DNA of 64,000 bases. Source: Chrysemys picta bellii (Eukaryota > Chordata > Testudines > Emydidae). A program made the translations under genes and the position numbers. Below, one piece after another: positions 21,705 to 33,759 of the stretch. Below the pieces are notes generated by a model. That model saw nothing but the letters and a program-made list of their open reading frames with translations, had not been told where the DNA came from and did no database searches. The stretch lies in assembly GCF_011386835.1 (NCBI RefSeq), contig NC_088800.1, positions 87,225,481 to 87,289,480 on the forward strand, in the 5' to 3' direction. Numbering within the stretch: position 1 is the first letter of the stretch; each line of letters opens with the position of its first letter.

Positions 21705-22315
21705 AAAGTGGAGAGAACTCCCCGACAATGAGGGCACCTGTGTTTGTTGCAAGAGAAACCCCAGAATTGTGTTGTCTACGTTTGATGCCTGCTGTGTTGT
21801 TTCCCAGAGTCATCTCAGCGATTCCTGCTACAGCTAGCAGGATTTGATTTCACACTCACAGCGAGCACAAGGAAGGGAGGAACCTATTCTCTAACATCAT
21901 ATCCAGCCAAGTCTTCTGGAAAGAACGTTGACTAATATTAGTGGAAAGTGACTTTCCAACTTAAAGTTACAGCATCCACACCTGGAACCTCATTCCAAGC
22001 TGGGGGCTCAGACGTTCCTGGCATAGAAGCATACCAGGTCATCTGGGTGTGTCTTATCCAAACTAACCAACACTACTCAGATTTCAGAGACTGTCACTAC
22101 ACACAAACAAGATACTGGCCACGAATCGCTCATCTAACTGTTCAGCAAATAACTTCTCTATCAGGATACTGGGATTAACGTTGCTGGAAGGCACTAGGGA
22201 AGTGTAACACGGCAGAGTCAGATTCCAAGAGCCTTACGCATGTTGAGTGGCATTTTACTTCTCAAATAGCCTCATCGAAATCACTGAGGTATGTCAGTGA
22301 GGTATTTCTCCATCG
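21705..22315. other. Unique sequence, no gene recognised
   Basis: Contains frames of 67 and 76 codons without domains. May include a decayed continuation of the preceding CR1 3' tail. Confidence 0.4.
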
Positions 22316-22317
22316 GT

Positions 22318-22402
22318 GAGTCATAGATTTTAAGGTCAGAAGGGACCATTATGATCGTCTAGTCTGACCTCCTGCACAACGCAGGCCACAGAGTCTGACC
22401 TG
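22318..22402 (-). mobile_element. CR1 3' terminus
   Basis: On the plus strand: GAGTCATAGATTTTAAGG, TCAGAAGGGACCATTATGAT, CGTCTAGTCTGACCTCCTGC, ACAACGCAGGCCACAGAGTC. This is the reverse complement of a common turtle CR1 3' end. Confidence 0.85.
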
Positions 22403-22404
22403 CG

Positions 22405-25400
22405 ACAACGTCCGTGTTCGTGCCAAGCTGAATGCCAGACATGGCAGTGGGGGAGCTGTGCAGAGCCTGAAGGGAGCCAGGAGCTAATGAAACGCGTCCT
22501 GGCCTAACACGGCATGCTGAGCCTGGTGACCATGGTTGGAGGGTTGCAGGGTCACAGAGGGGGACGGAGCCTGATGGGCCCGTGTTTCCTTTCAAGGAGC
22601 ATGAAGCCAATGTACAGCCTATGGGAAATCAGCATCTTACAGGCCTGGTGCTTTCCTTAATGAACGAAATGTACGCAGCACAAAAGGTGATTCGGTGCAA
22701 CCCAACAACATCGGCAGGATCGCCCGTCCACAGGGCCCTGCACAGAACCAGCAGCATGGCTTTCCTGTAGGGGAGGGCCGAGGTCTCTGGCAGGAGCTCA
22801 CCCAGCCGTTCCCAGACCCAGAGAGGAGCCTGGAGGAAGAACTAGGGACACCCACCTGCCCACTCATTTCTAGGCCCAGCGACTTCGCAGCTCGGCAAAG
22901 GAAGCAGGATCACTGTAACCAGGGATGGGGAATGCCTCACCAGGTCATCCCTCCCAGGCAGGAGACCTTCTACGGAGACCTTCAACCCCCCGCCCCCCGA
23001 CACTGCAGTGCTGGCTGCGTTGGGGCTACGAACAGGGAGTACTCGATCTGACACAGCAGCAGTTTCTGGGGCCTGGGAAGTGCAGGTGCAGATCAGCAGA
23101 AGCCTGGAGGTTATCAGAGGCAAGGACAAGAAATAAATGTGGGATTTTAGAACCGGCTCCTCACCAAGCCAGCCTGGCCCATTACGGCCCGAGCCCTGGC
23201 TCAGGGATTGCCCAATGAGCTTGTGTCAGGCTAACTCGGCCGGCCCGGGCAGTCAGAGCCTGGAACAAAGGAAGGGCATTCGCACGGTACCTCCCAATCC
23301 AATGAGCAGCAGGGACTCTGAGTATTGGCAGCCGTAACGAAGTTTAAATGAATGATCCGCCCTGACTGCCTGCTGCCAGGGCCCCAGCTGATGGAGCGTT
23401 CATTAATACACACGAAGACTCGGCGGAGGCTCTCTGCTGCCAGCCCCCCTCCCCCCTCCAGCCACTCCAGTCCCCGCGTCACCATCAATCTTATTTAGCA
23501 GCTCACAGTTACCATCTCTGGTAGGAAGCAGCCCGCCTGCGCTGCAGCGCGTGTCCCAGAATGCCCTGCTATGTAATCCTCCTCCTCCATCCCCATGTCC
23601 TGGTGCGAGGCACCCCCGGGCCCCGAAGGCGGGGTGGGGGGCCAGCGCTGGACTCTCCTCCAGAGCCGCAAGTCCCAAGACAGCGACCAGGGACGAATGC
23701 CAGGGGAACGAGAGCAAAACAGCTCAACAGGTGACACGTGGCCAAGCTTCACCCTTTCGCCAGCCACGTGTCCAAGCAGGCTGCAGGGGTAGGAGCCTAG
23801 GTCTGCCCACAGCGCCCAGCCGAGCCTGCGGCGAGGGGCCGGATCCCCTCTGAGGGTGCACTCGCTTTCCTGCTAAGGCGTGCTGGGGACCCCGGGACGA
23901 GACAGTGGCTTGCAGGGCCCAGAGCATTGTCTGTAAAATCCCTGTTGGCTGAGCCTGGAGCTGGAAGGGAATTTCTGTGCACACCATAAGCAGCTGACAC
24001 CAGGCCCGTGTCTCAGGAGAGCACATGGCTGAGGTTCTCTGAAAAGCACCCCTGGAAGTGAGGCCGCGGAGCAGGGCTGGAGTCAGGGAAAGGTGCAGAT
24101 AGGATTGTTAGAGGCACAGCCCAGGGAGGGCATCGTGCATGGAGAAGCATCAGCATCAACCCCAGCCCCCAAATGTGACTTTCCTCTCCTGGGCCCTGCC
24201 CAGAGCTGCAGTGACACCCAGCCCGGCCGAGCCCCAGCCTCTGAGCGAGGAGGAGGAGGAGGAGGAGGAGGAGGGACCCTCCAGGCTTTGGAAAACGGTG
24301 TCCGACTCCATGAGAACATCAGGCCGTTCAGCACTGCTCAGCTCCATCCATCGTGCGGCTGGGGCCCGGAGGCAGCTTCCAGGCTCACAGCACCTTTGGC
24401 AATCAATCCAGTTTCATTGGCAAGCTGTTAATGCCCCCGGGTTGCCTCCGACCGGCCTCCATCCCAGCCCGTCACTAGGGAAACACACTGACTAAAGCGA
24501 ACCCCAGGAAATTCACTCACACAAACGACAGCCCCAAGACAAAGCAAGGCAGAGCGTGAGGGCAGCGTGAGGTGCCCCCAGCTCCTCATCCCAGCCTGGC
24601 TCCCGCTCATGCCCTGCCCCAGCCCCACTCCATCCTAGTGATTGCTGCCTGCCCTGTACCACCCCTCTCCTGTCGGACAGCAGGCTCTCTGGGGTGGGGC
24701 CCACCTCTTACTGGGTGTCTGCAGAGCCCGGCGCAGCAGGGCCTGATCCTGGTCAGTGCCTGCCGGGGCTCCCGGAGCAGCACTACTCACCAGCAGCCAG
24801 GCCCCCAGAGGCAGCAGCAACCTGATTGCAGCGGGAGGGAGGGTGCACGTTCTGCCAGGCTGGCCTCCGCGGGGGAGGGGAAAGGAACAGCCATTGCGAA
24901 GAGCATGAACTAGCTCCCGGGCTAAACAAACTGGGGCCAGGTCCCAGGCAGGACCAGTACCTTTGTCTGGGGGCTGCCCAGCAAGTCGGTAGTGGAGCGG
25001 GGTCTCCTGTCTGGGGGGACAGACTCCCCAGCTCTGCACGAGCGGGGCAGGGGTTGGTGGACTGGAGGTCGGTCCAATAGCTTGTGACTGAAAGTGGCAG
25101 GTGATGCAACACGGCGGAGAGCTGAGAACCCCGGTGTGGGAGAGAGGAACCCAAGGGACGTCGCAGGGGCAGGATGGGCCTGGATTCCGGACGACCTCTC
25201 TGCAGGGAATTGTCCTGGCCACGCGCAGGCGCTGGCTGGGAGGAGGGACCCTGTGCAGCAGCAGCCCAGACACTTGCGGGTGAGCGCGAGCAGCCAATGC
25301 CCTCGGAGAAGTAGGATGAGGGGCTAGAGCAGGTGAGATTCCAGCTGCACACGCCATGGGGTGCCCACGCTGCCAGGCACCAGCCCCTCCCCTCCACGGC

Positions 25401-27425
25401 TCTGTTAAACACTCCGGCGTGGGAGTCGGTCACCCCCGGGGTGCAGCGCATGGGCACTCGGCCAGCGTGTGTGCGGCAGTGAGCGAAGGGGGGAGCGTGC
25501 TACCTCTCCCCATCCCCGTGCTCGTGAGGAGGAGAGCACGGAGCTGCGTGTTCCTTGTGCCAACCCAACGCCAGGCCATGGCTGGGTAGGGCCTGGCCTG
25601 GGAAAGCCCCAGAGAAGCCAGGGCAGTGCCCAAAGCAGCCAGGCTACTTCAAAGGAGGCTGTTGGCTTCCCAGGACAGTCTGGCCCCATCAGGCACCTTC
25701 TCCTTGGGGGCAGAGCTGGTCCCCACTAGTGTGTGGGACTCATGGGCCCTTTCTCTGCACTGGCTCGTCTGCCTTCTGAGGAAAGAGAAAGCTGAGGGCC
25801 TTCCCGTGCCGTTCTGGGAACGCTCGGCCCAGAAGGAGCTTGCAAGAGACCTGTTCGGTCTGATTCTGAGCGGTAAACCAGGGCCTACAGCACTGATCGA
25901 AGAGTACAGCCCCAACCCCACACTTCCCTCTTGGCACCACTTCAGCTCAGTCGGGGTCGTGCCTTCGGCGTCCGCGCAGCCTCTCAGTTCCCTGTACATT
26001 TGGGCCTGGGGTTTGTCACGCCCTGGCCGCTGCCCGTTACACAGCCGTGGTATGCCCCTCCCCAGCGGAGGCTGATGAAGTAATCCCTCCCTATTGCCGC
26101 TGCGCTATGGGCCTGCACACTGCTTTGCTGTCGCGTTGGTGAGAGGCCTCTGGAGGCTGTGCATGCCCAGCTGTGTGCCCGCTGCGGCCGGCCGGCCTGC
26201 CAGACCCGCTCCAGGCCAAGTGCCGGAAGGGGGGGCAGGTACATCAGGGTTCAAAGCAATGTGCCAGCCCAGTGCCTAAGGGCAGCAGTGCCCTGCCCAG
26301 ACCGCTGGAGACTGCCAGCCGCTGCGAGATGCCGACGGAGTCTGTTCCCAGGTCAGCTAACGGCTGCAATCACCGCCTCCGGGTAGGGCATTTCCTAGGG
26401 CTCAGCAATGCCTTGAAATCCCTCCAGCGTCCCCCCCCAACCCCAGACAACACCGGGCATCCATGGCCACCCCTGCTGCTCTGCAGGGATCGGGCCCTTC
26501 GCACCACCCAGCTCAGCAGGGCCTTGCCCCGGGCTCGCCGAGAGGTGGACCAACAGCGCCATCTACTGGCCGCTCCCCATGACAGCCACCACTCCTGAGA
26601 TCAAGCCGGGAAGGGGAGTTGCATGGGGAAGGGGAGATGTCCCCTGCAGAGCAGCTGTTTCTACCCCACCCATAGACACGAGGCTGGAGGGCCAGGAAGC
26701 AGGAGCCCAGCATACGGCTCTGGCTAGCCAGGCGGGTTATGCAGTGCAAGCCCCTCTTCGTTGCTACCCTGGGGAAGGGACGGCTAAGGACAAATGACTC
26801 CCAGGACACGTGGAGTCTGTTCCCTTGTTCCTCTGAAGCATTCTAGGGCTTGGCCATGGCTGCAAACAGACCCTTTGGGGAGCTTTAAGCGAGGGGCCCA
26901 ATGGTAACGGTCAGGCACGTGGCTGACTCCAGATCCAAACTGTGGCTGTGGTGGGACCAGGCCCCAGCTGTGCGGACAGGAGGCAGAGCTGCTGGTGTGG
27001 AATTTCAGTTCAGACCCAGCTGCAGTTAACTTGGACCCAAATGCAGTTAACAGGTTCAGTTTCTAGCAGACCAGGAAACGAAGCAAGTTTGGGGCTGTTT
27101 CTGTGTCTAGCTGTGCAAGGGGGGGTTATATGATGACAAAGCAGGAGGCAGTTTGGTTTTGAGGAGATTTTGGGAAAGAATCAAGGTTTGTCACTCAGGT
27201 GTTCCCTGGAGATTGTGGCAGACTCTCAGAGAACAGACATGGCCCCACCCTCCTTTCCCACAAGCACCTCCCCATCCCACATGGACCCAGAGGTACTTTC
27301 TGTCACCCTGGCTGGAACGGCTCCCGGCTGTGAGTGTCTAACTCAGGGCAGACTGTCGGAAAACAGGGCAGACACCCCAAACGGGAGGTATGTTTTATAA
27401 TTAGATTTCACCAAGCCAGTACCAA
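22405..27425. other. GC-rich unique sequence, no gene recognised
   Basis: About 5 kb of GC-rich DNA with dense overlapping frames on both strands (longest 240 codons, minus, 24635-25357) and no recognisable domain. It contains a GAG trinucleotide run at 24247-24275. No CpG-island promoter could be assigned by eye. A gene with short exons cannot be excluded. Confidence 0.4.
24247..24275. repeat. (GAG)n trinucleotide repeat
   Basis: About nine GAG units. One frame through it gives a poly-glutamate run inside an otherwise featureless 118-codon frame. Confidence 0.9.
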
Positions 27426-27429
27426 ATGA

Positions 27430-27905
27430 AAACACCTGGATCACCACCCCAGTCTTACCATGGAGTCACAGACAGGCCCCTTAGACTCTCCAGTCTATCT
27501 CGTCACCCAGACAAACTGGACTTTGTGATGTAAGGTCACTTATCGCAATACAATATCGCAGCACATCCGGTTGTTCTCAGTCCCAAGAGACCAGTCGCTT
27601 ACCCCAGATCAACTGGTACCCCAGATCTTACACCGAAGACAACGCTGGCAGCCAATTCTAACAAAGGGTTTATTAGCTAAGAAAAGGAAGTGAGTTATTG
27701 AGAGAGTAAAGCAGGTCAAATATCTGCATAGGTGAGTCACAGTCTGTAATTCCAGATGGTGGCAGTGATGTAATAAACTGCCAGTTTCCCAAAAGTCTTT
27801 TCCGGGTACCCAGAGTGTCGCTGGGGATCTCCGCTTTGGGTCTGGTACACTTCCCTGTAAGAGTCCAAACAGTCCAGCGGCCCAGGCTCTTTTATACATT
27901 TAACT
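27430..27905. mobile_element. LTR-like interspersed repeat
   Basis: A segment of turtle-LTR character, with AACAAAGGGTTTATTAGCTA and AAGTGAGTTATTGAGAGAG in its middle and TCTTTTATACATTTAAC near the right end. It resembles 6028-6295 in layout. Orientation and ends are unsettled. Confidence 0.4.
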
Positions 27906-28079
27906 ATCACTTTGATCTCTCCTAATGCACATGGGATTGGCCTGGGGCTCTGGCATGAGCTGGCACCTCATCTGCGAGTCTCACCGTTTCGGAGTGGAGT
28001 CTCTCCAGCAGGGTGAGGAACAGCACAGTCGTGGGGAGCCAGAGCCGGTGCTCGCCACAGCTCATTCGCCATCTCAGTC

Positions 28080-28300
28080 GCTTGCTCGTCTTCAGAGGGT
28101 TTATTTCTTGGTTTCCTGCTATTTTGCAAATGTCGTTTTGTGATAAAATATTGGGTCTCAGCAGGGTGTGTGGCAGCAATGCGGAGTGCAGCTCTCTGGA
28201 GCTGATTGGCGCCCCCACTAATCACAGGTGTAATTGCAGTGTTTACAGTAAATCAGCAGGTGACAATTAGCATCCTCTACATTATCTGGGAAGCTCCACT
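28080..28300. promoter_or_regulatory. Motif-dense unique island, candidate enhancer
   Basis: Between 28205 and 28275 lie TAATCA (28219), the E-box CAGGTG (28225), TAATTG (28231), a forkhead core TGTTTACA (28240), a second CAGGTG (28257) and CAATTAG (28264), packed within about 55 bp. It is not a recognised repeat and has no coding frame. Spacing and type resemble a developmental enhancer. Activity and conservation are not shown by the sequence alone. Confidence 0.42.
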
Positions 28301-28771
28301 GCGGCTGCCACCGAAGGCTAGAAAAGCGGGAGGCAGCCTGCTGGGTGACAGGCGGGCTGCCCTAACGAATGGTCCAGCAGGAAGAAGCCTGCGCCCTGCT
28401 CCCTGCCAGCGCGGGGGCGTGGCTGGCGGCTCCAGCACAGACAAGTACCTGCCGCAGCGCAGGAGGATGCTGCAGAAAGGTAACAACTGGGCTGCCCTCA
28501 GGCTATAAAAACAGCCAAAGTCCCTGCTGGTGTGTGGTGCCCACACCCTGAGCTGAGTCCCGTCAGGGATCCGGCCCCTCAGCCGCAGGCTGGCAGAGCT
28601 GCCACCGAAATGGCAGAACCACCTGACTTTAGCTAGGGGATGTAAGTGCATGGCCTCCTCCCGGCGCCCTCTCAGGGCCTCAGGCAGCCCCACCATTGGC
28701 CCCTTGCCTCAGTTTCCCTCCTGATTCCTCAATAGACCCAGTACAGCCTTTGGAATATAGAAATAGCCCTT

Positions 28772-28783
28772 GGGGGGGGGGGG
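28772..28783. repeat. G12 homopolymer
   Basis: Twelve consecutive G bases at the edge of an AT-rich TAATTTATTACC stretch. Confidence 0.9.
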
Positions 28784-28874
28784 TAATTTATTACCAAAAG
28801 TCCCACTACCATAAGTCGGAATCTCCCCAGCACCATCCAAACAGCACATTCATCCCAACAGTCCTGCACCAGGT

Positions 28875-29010
28875 GCGGCTCCGCCTCTGGCGTCTCTCAC
28901 CACGCCCCGTCCTGGCCCCCAGCCGCGGCTCCGGCATCTCTCACCACGCCCCGTCCCGGCCCCCAGCCGCGGCTCCGGCGTCTCTCACCACGCCCCATCC
29001 CAGCCCCTCT
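28875..29010. repeat. Minisatellite, 3 units of 44 bp
   Basis: TCTCTCACCACGCCCC recurs at 28893, 28937 and 28981, exactly 44 bp apart, with GCGGCTCCGGC and CCCCAGCC blocks between. The first and last units are the most diverged. Confidence 0.88.
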
Positions 29011-29014
29011 AGTT

Positions 29015-29355
29015 GGGGCGTTTCTCTGCCCTGTCTCTTTCCCAGTGTGACGGTGGTGGGCAGGTCCCCATGTCTCAGCTGGACACTGACAGATACGTCG
29101 CTGGAACGAGTCTGGCTCCCCGGTGGGCTAATAGCGATCAAACAAGTCTGAGAATTCGAAGAGAGCGTTTAGAGTTTGGATTATACCAAACCCTTGTGAG
29201 TGGCTGTCTGCATTAATCTCACCTGTAGCATCTCTGCTCCATATTGGAATGTACCGTTTGAGTGGGTGTACTGTGAGTGTCTGAATCGCCAGACTGAAGC
29301 GTGAAGAGCTGCTCTCCTACAGATATTGTTAGGCCCCTCCTGAAAGAGGAGACCT
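29015..29355. other. Unique sequence adjoining the solo LTR
   Basis: No gene or repeat is firmly recognised. The part from 29220 may belong to an older element into which the LTR inserted. Confidence 0.35.
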
Positions 29356-29779
29356 AGTGTCACGTTATTGATTTGAACTGGGACCATATAGAACATGGTT
29401 GCAACCAAAGTCTTGTAGTGGCACCAAATCTTGTATAAAAGGGGTCAAATGAGATGTCTAAGACAAGGTTATGGTATGCTGTCTATATGTGTGTATCAAT
29501 TTTGTAGTTGAAGTTATGAATATTGGCTCTATACTGTCTGTATTTCAAACTTATGCTATGCTTCTGGGAGACATCCCAGATAAGCTGGTGTTAGCTCTGC
29601 CTAGCCTGCTTGATGGCCCATTAAGGACCATCAGCTATACAATTGACCCATTGAGAGAAGGCAGATATGCCTTGTAACTCAGCAAAGTATGCAGGGACTG
29701 GCCCATGTGACTCCAGACTCCATTTTGCTTTAATTTTCCACAGTAAGAACAAAGAGGTGTTCTTACACCTGGAAAAGAC

Positions 29780-29786
29780 TATAAAA
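29780..29786 (+). promoter_or_regulatory. LTR TATA box
   Basis: TATAAAA within the solo LTR, followed by pyrimidine-rich sequence (CTCATCTCCATCTTATCTTC) suitable as the start region. Confidence 0.6.
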
Positions 29787-30036
29787 GGCTGATGCCTCAT
29801 CTCCATCTTATCTTCAATCCTGCTTCATACCTCTGGAGGGACTTTGCTACAAACTGAAGCTCTGAACAAAGGACTGAGGACCCATCCCAGTGGGGGATGT
29901 ATTCCAGAAACTTGATTTGAACCTGCAGTTTATTTCATCGCTGCTGCAAGCCTGAACCAAGAACTTTGCCATTACTGTATGTCATTGATTCCATGTAACC
30001 AATTCTAGGTCTCATCTCTATCTTTTTCCTTTTATG

Positions 30037-30042
30037 AATAAA
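30037..30042 (+). terminator. LTR polyadenylation signal
   Basis: AATAAA within the solo LTR, downstream of the TATA box. Confidence 0.6.
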
Positions 30043-30424
30043 CCTTTAGATTTTAGACTCTAAAGGATTGGCAACAGCGTGATTTGTGGGTAAGATCTGA
30101 TTTGTATATTAACCTGGGTCTGGGGCTTGGTCCTTTGGGATCGAGAGAACCTTTTTTCTTTTACTGGGGTATTGGTTTTCATAACCATTTGTCCCCATAA
30201 TAAGTGGCACTGGTGGTGATACTGGGAAACTGGAGTGTCTACGGGAATTGCTTGTGTGACTTGTGGTTAGCCAGTGGGGTGAGACCAAAGTCCTCTTTGT
30301 CTGGCTGGTTTGGTGCCTTAGAGGTGGAAAAAGCCCAGCCTTGGGCTGTAACTGCCCTGTTTTAAGCGATTGGTCCTGAGTTGGCGCTCTCCGCTGGGTC
30401 CCGCCAGAGCCGCAGCGTCACACC

Positions 30425-31425
30425 CGCGATACCAGATGGGCTCTGCTGGATCTTACAACTGGAAACTCTCAGCATCTGGACTGAAAAACCATCAGCAGCT
30501 ACTCAAGCCTCCTACAGCTGTTCTGCAATCCTCCCCTGAGGAGGAGTCATGCAGACAGACGCCTCCCACCAGCTGAGTGTGCAGGACAACCCCGGGGTTC
30601 GAGCAGGTCCCTGTGACAGCTTTGCTGAGCTGCCCAGGTTTCCAGTGAGCTTAGGCCCTGCCCCCCAGCATGGATGGATCTGGAGTCTCTATCCGGGGCT
30701 GAGGGCTGGGCCCAGAGTGGTTATTTGGGGTTTGAGCAGACAAACAGCAGAGCAAGACTCAGGGAGTGAAACCCCCCAATGAGCAGAGGCTGTGCCAGTG
30801 TGGGGGAGCATCCAGATGCCAGGGGTGGGGCGCAGTGAGTATCTGGCCTACGTGGGGCACTCTGCGACGGAGCAGGGCTTGGTAACAAGCCCCAGTGACT
30901 GGCAGAGTGACGAGCCATCCCAGGGGAAAGCACTCTCCACAGTGCGCAGGGGAGACGGGTCTTCACATCACACACAAAGATCTTCAGTTTTCCCAGTGGC
31001 TACTTGGAGCCTTGTTGAAAACTCAGCAGTTCACTGCCCCTGACTCTCTGCTCAGACATTTGTGTGGCAAAGGAGCTCCCAGCCCAGCCATCCCAGTCCC
31101 CGCAGCTGCCGGAGCCTGGTGCCATCTCAGGCACGTGCCAGGTGATAAGGGCACCAGCCAGGACCCTAGAGCTAATGGCCAGAGACCTTCGCCTCACCCA
31201 GGGCTGCTGGGTCCCATCTACACGGCAGCTTCGTCCAGACCCCAGCTGCCATGCAGCCTTCCCCCAACACACCTGGACACTCAGCTGAGCGTGCTCACTC
31301 TGGTGCGAGCTGGGCACATGTCTGCCACGCCTCCCCCCGACAACTCACCAGGGAGAGGAGCGACTCCGCTGTGATAACTGGGCCTTCAGACTTACCCGAG
31401 CTGTGAGAAGTGTGTCCCAGGGACC
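30425..31425. other. Unique sequence, no gene recognised
   Basis: Overlapping frames on both strands (up to 159 codons, 30895-31374) without domains. Confidence 0.4.
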
Positions 31426-31429
31426 TACA

Positions 31430-31570
31430 GTCACAGGCGTTGGAATCACACACAGGCAGGGCTGGGAGGGACCTGGAGAGGTCACCTTGTCCAGCCCCCC
31501 TGCGCTGAGGCAGGACCAGGTGAACCTGGCCCATCCCCGACAGGGGTTAGATGGCGATGGGAAGAGGCAC
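31430..31570 (-). mobile_element. CR1 3' terminus
   Basis: The plus-strand order GGGCTGGGAGGGACCTGGAG, AGGTCACCTTGTCCAGCCCC, CTGCGCTGAGGCAGGACCAG, then CCCCGACAGGGGTTAG is a reverse-complemented CR1 tail and parallels 10925-11020. Confidence 0.75.
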
Positions 31571-31639
31571 GAAAGGGAGACACCCTAACAGAGACGCCTC
31601 CCGCCCTAACTCACGGACGGGGTTAGGATCATGCCTGGC

Positions 31640-32320
31640 ACACAAGGGAAGTGCGGAACCAGAAATCAGCGAAGCCAAATTGCTGTGTTGGAAACTAGGC
31701 CTAATTGGTGGGCAAAATAACGAGGGGCTGGACTGTCCCCCTCCCCCCACATACCCTTTGTGGGCCCTGAAAGAAAGAGACTTTGGGAGACAAATTATGG
31801 CTGCCACCCCCGCCATCCCCTGGGACCCCCGGCCTTTGCTGTCCTGATCCTGAGAGATGTCCTGAGCGGACTGAGTCCCAGAGAGGGGGACCCAGAAGAC
31901 ATCACCACCTCTCCCAGCGCCAGTGTGATCCCAACCGGCCTGGGACGAAGTGGGAGTGGACTGTAACAATGGCAGCAGCTCCAGGTAGCTACTTTCCCCC
32001 AGACGGGCAGGTATCTGATACCCTCTACCAGAGTGTCAAGCCAGGGGATTTGTCCTTCTAGAAACTGTCCAGCTAAGGGGAAGGGAACCCGGGCTGGGGT
32101 TACAATTCAGGCCTGGTTTAACACTTGGCATTTCAAAGGCTTTAACTGTCTTCCCTTCTTTTCTTTACCTTTAATAAAAAGTTGCGATGATGCTGAATGG
32201 TGCGTTTGCCATAGGACTGAGCAGCTGAGGGCAGCCTGGACCTTGTTAGACCCTGTGGGACGCTGGGCGGCCGCGGGGTTATATTCTCACTGTTGGCCCA
32301 CTTATTCCCCTTGAATTACT
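31640..32320 (+). mobile_element. LTR-like repeat with polyadenylation signal
   Basis: A second LTR-type segment, different from the one at 29358. It has a T/C-rich run (CTTCCCTTCTTTTCTTTACC) immediately before AATAAA (32173-32178), and the following CATAGGACTGAGCAGCTGAG and GGTTATATTCTCAC blocks match a turtle LTR-like family by recognition. Ends and duplication were not resolved, and no internal retroviral genes are present. Confidence 0.5.
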
Positions 32321-32324
32321 ACTG

Positions 32325-33635
32325 CAGCGCTTGCTCCCTAAAATCACTCAGCTCCAGCCCAAGCCAGATTCAGACCCTTCTGCATCATACTCACCCCCCA
32401 GGCACGAGCCCAACCCCCCAGGCGCTCCCAGACCCAACCCCATAGCAGGCCTGGCAGCGAGCGGTGCTCCCGCATGGCTGGAGTGACCCGGGAACACGGT
32501 GGGAAATGCAGACAGGGCTGCCCGTGAAGCAAGGCAGCTGGCTCCGAGGGCGCAGACAGGGGAGGGCACTGCTTGGAGAGCAGGTTCGCGGGTTTTTCCT
32601 TCTTTCCCCATCAGAAACCCGGAGCGATTCGGCAGCCATTGGCCCAGCCCGGCTGCGGGGCTCCAGCAAGACGCTGCCGAGATTCCTCGCGGGCTGGGAG
32701 AGGCCAGAGGCAGTGCGAGCCCCAGGGGAGAGACTGATGATGGAAAGTGCTGGGGGAAGGCACCTGGGAGGCCCCACTGCTGGGGGCAGTGTGAGGAGAG
32801 GCAGGAGATCGTGGAGGGGGCAGGCGGAGGAGACTAAAGGGGAGCACCGAGCGTGAGCAGGGAGGCTGGAGTGGGGGGGCAGCCTGCGGCAGAGCCCCAC
32901 GGCAGAGGGCAGGCGGCCGGGGCAGGGCTCCAGGGCACAGGGACAGTGATTGCGGCAGCAGCTTCCTGGGAGAGTGGGGAGGTGGCTCCCGAGCCAGGTA
33001 GGAAGCTGGAGCCCAGCTGTGGGGCTAGCGAGGGAGGGCGGGAGGCAGGCTGCCCGAGACACACGGCTTGGCGAGCTCCGTCTTTGCAGCGACATGCCCG
33101 GCCCTGGCCAGGCAGAGGCAGGACCCTGCTCTGATCCCATCTGCAGATTCCTGTTTGGGCCCCTTTCATGTGCGCTGGCTGGCAAGTGCAAGGAGAAGCC
33201 CTGTCTGCTCTCCCCAGCGGGTGCCGCATTCTGCCTTCACCAGAGGACGGGGCTCCCTGCCCTGCCCCGAGCTCCAGGAGGGGCTGACAGCTCCTGTGCA
33301 CCTCGTCCACACCGAGTTCCCAGGCACAAGCGTTTCGGTGCTCACCGTCGTGCCGAAGGCTGCACGCCCCTGGCCCTGCATTCAGTGCCAGCTGGGGCAG
33401 TATTAGACCCACGCTGCCAGGCTGTCCTGCCAAGAGCCACCGCCCAGGACGGTCAGCCAGAGCCGCCAGCGTGCCCTGCCCGGGCTGTGCCAGGGCAGCT
33501 TCCCGAGTGCTAGGAACGGCATTACACAGGCTCTGGGCCTGACTCCTGCTCCCTGCCCCCTGAGCCTTGGGCCACGTTCCTGGAAGTCCCCGGGGGCATT
33601 ACCTCAGCCTGGGCCCAGAGTTCAGTAGCAAGGTG
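32325..33635. other. GC-rich unique sequence, no gene recognised
   Basis: GC-rich DNA with a 266-codon minus frame (32391-33191) and a 199-codon minus frame (32834-33433) that overlap plus frames of similar length and lack domains. Confidence 0.4.
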
Positions 33636-33639
33636 CTCT

Positions 33640-33647
33640 CATGGGGC
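33640..33647. repeat. Left 8-bp target-site duplication
   Basis: CATGGGGC, identical to 33760-33767 across the 112-bp MITE. Confidence 0.88.
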
Positions 33648-33759
33648 TGGGTTGCCAATTTTGGTTGGACATATTCCGGGAGATATCATCACATGACATA
33701 TTCTTTAATTAGAGCTTAACCTTCAATTCCTGGAGAATCTCGGAGGGTTGGCAACCCTA
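33648..33759. mobile_element. hAT-type MITE, 112 bp
   Basis: Inverted ends TGGGTTGCCAA and TTGGCAACCCTA with perfect 8-bp duplications of CATGGGGC on both sides. AT-rich interior without coding capacity. A different family from the GGGTGACC MITEs. Confidence 0.9.

Larger units (their letters stand above)
29358..30422 (+). mobile_element. Solo LTR of an endogenous retrovirus-like element
   Basis: A 1065-bp LTR-type unit bounded by TGTCACG at the left and CGTCACA at the right, giving the TG...CA ends of retroviral LTRs. It contains a TATA box (TATAAAA, 29780-29786) and a polyadenylation signal (AATAAA, 30037-30042) about 250 bp downstream, the expected promoter and R/U5 order. No gag, pol or env sequence lies beside it, so it looks like the product of LTR-LTR recombination. 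The flanks CCTAG and CCCGC do not form a clear target-site duplication. It matches a turtle LTR family by recognition. No protein is encoded. Confidence 0.78.

Noticed and set aside
24139..24495. Acidic protein with a poly-glutamate run
   Set aside because: The run is a GAG microsatellite and the remainder of the frame has no recognisable content.
28860..29010. CpG-island promoter
   Set aside because: The local CG richness comes from a 44-bp minisatellite, with no start-site motif or downstream gene.
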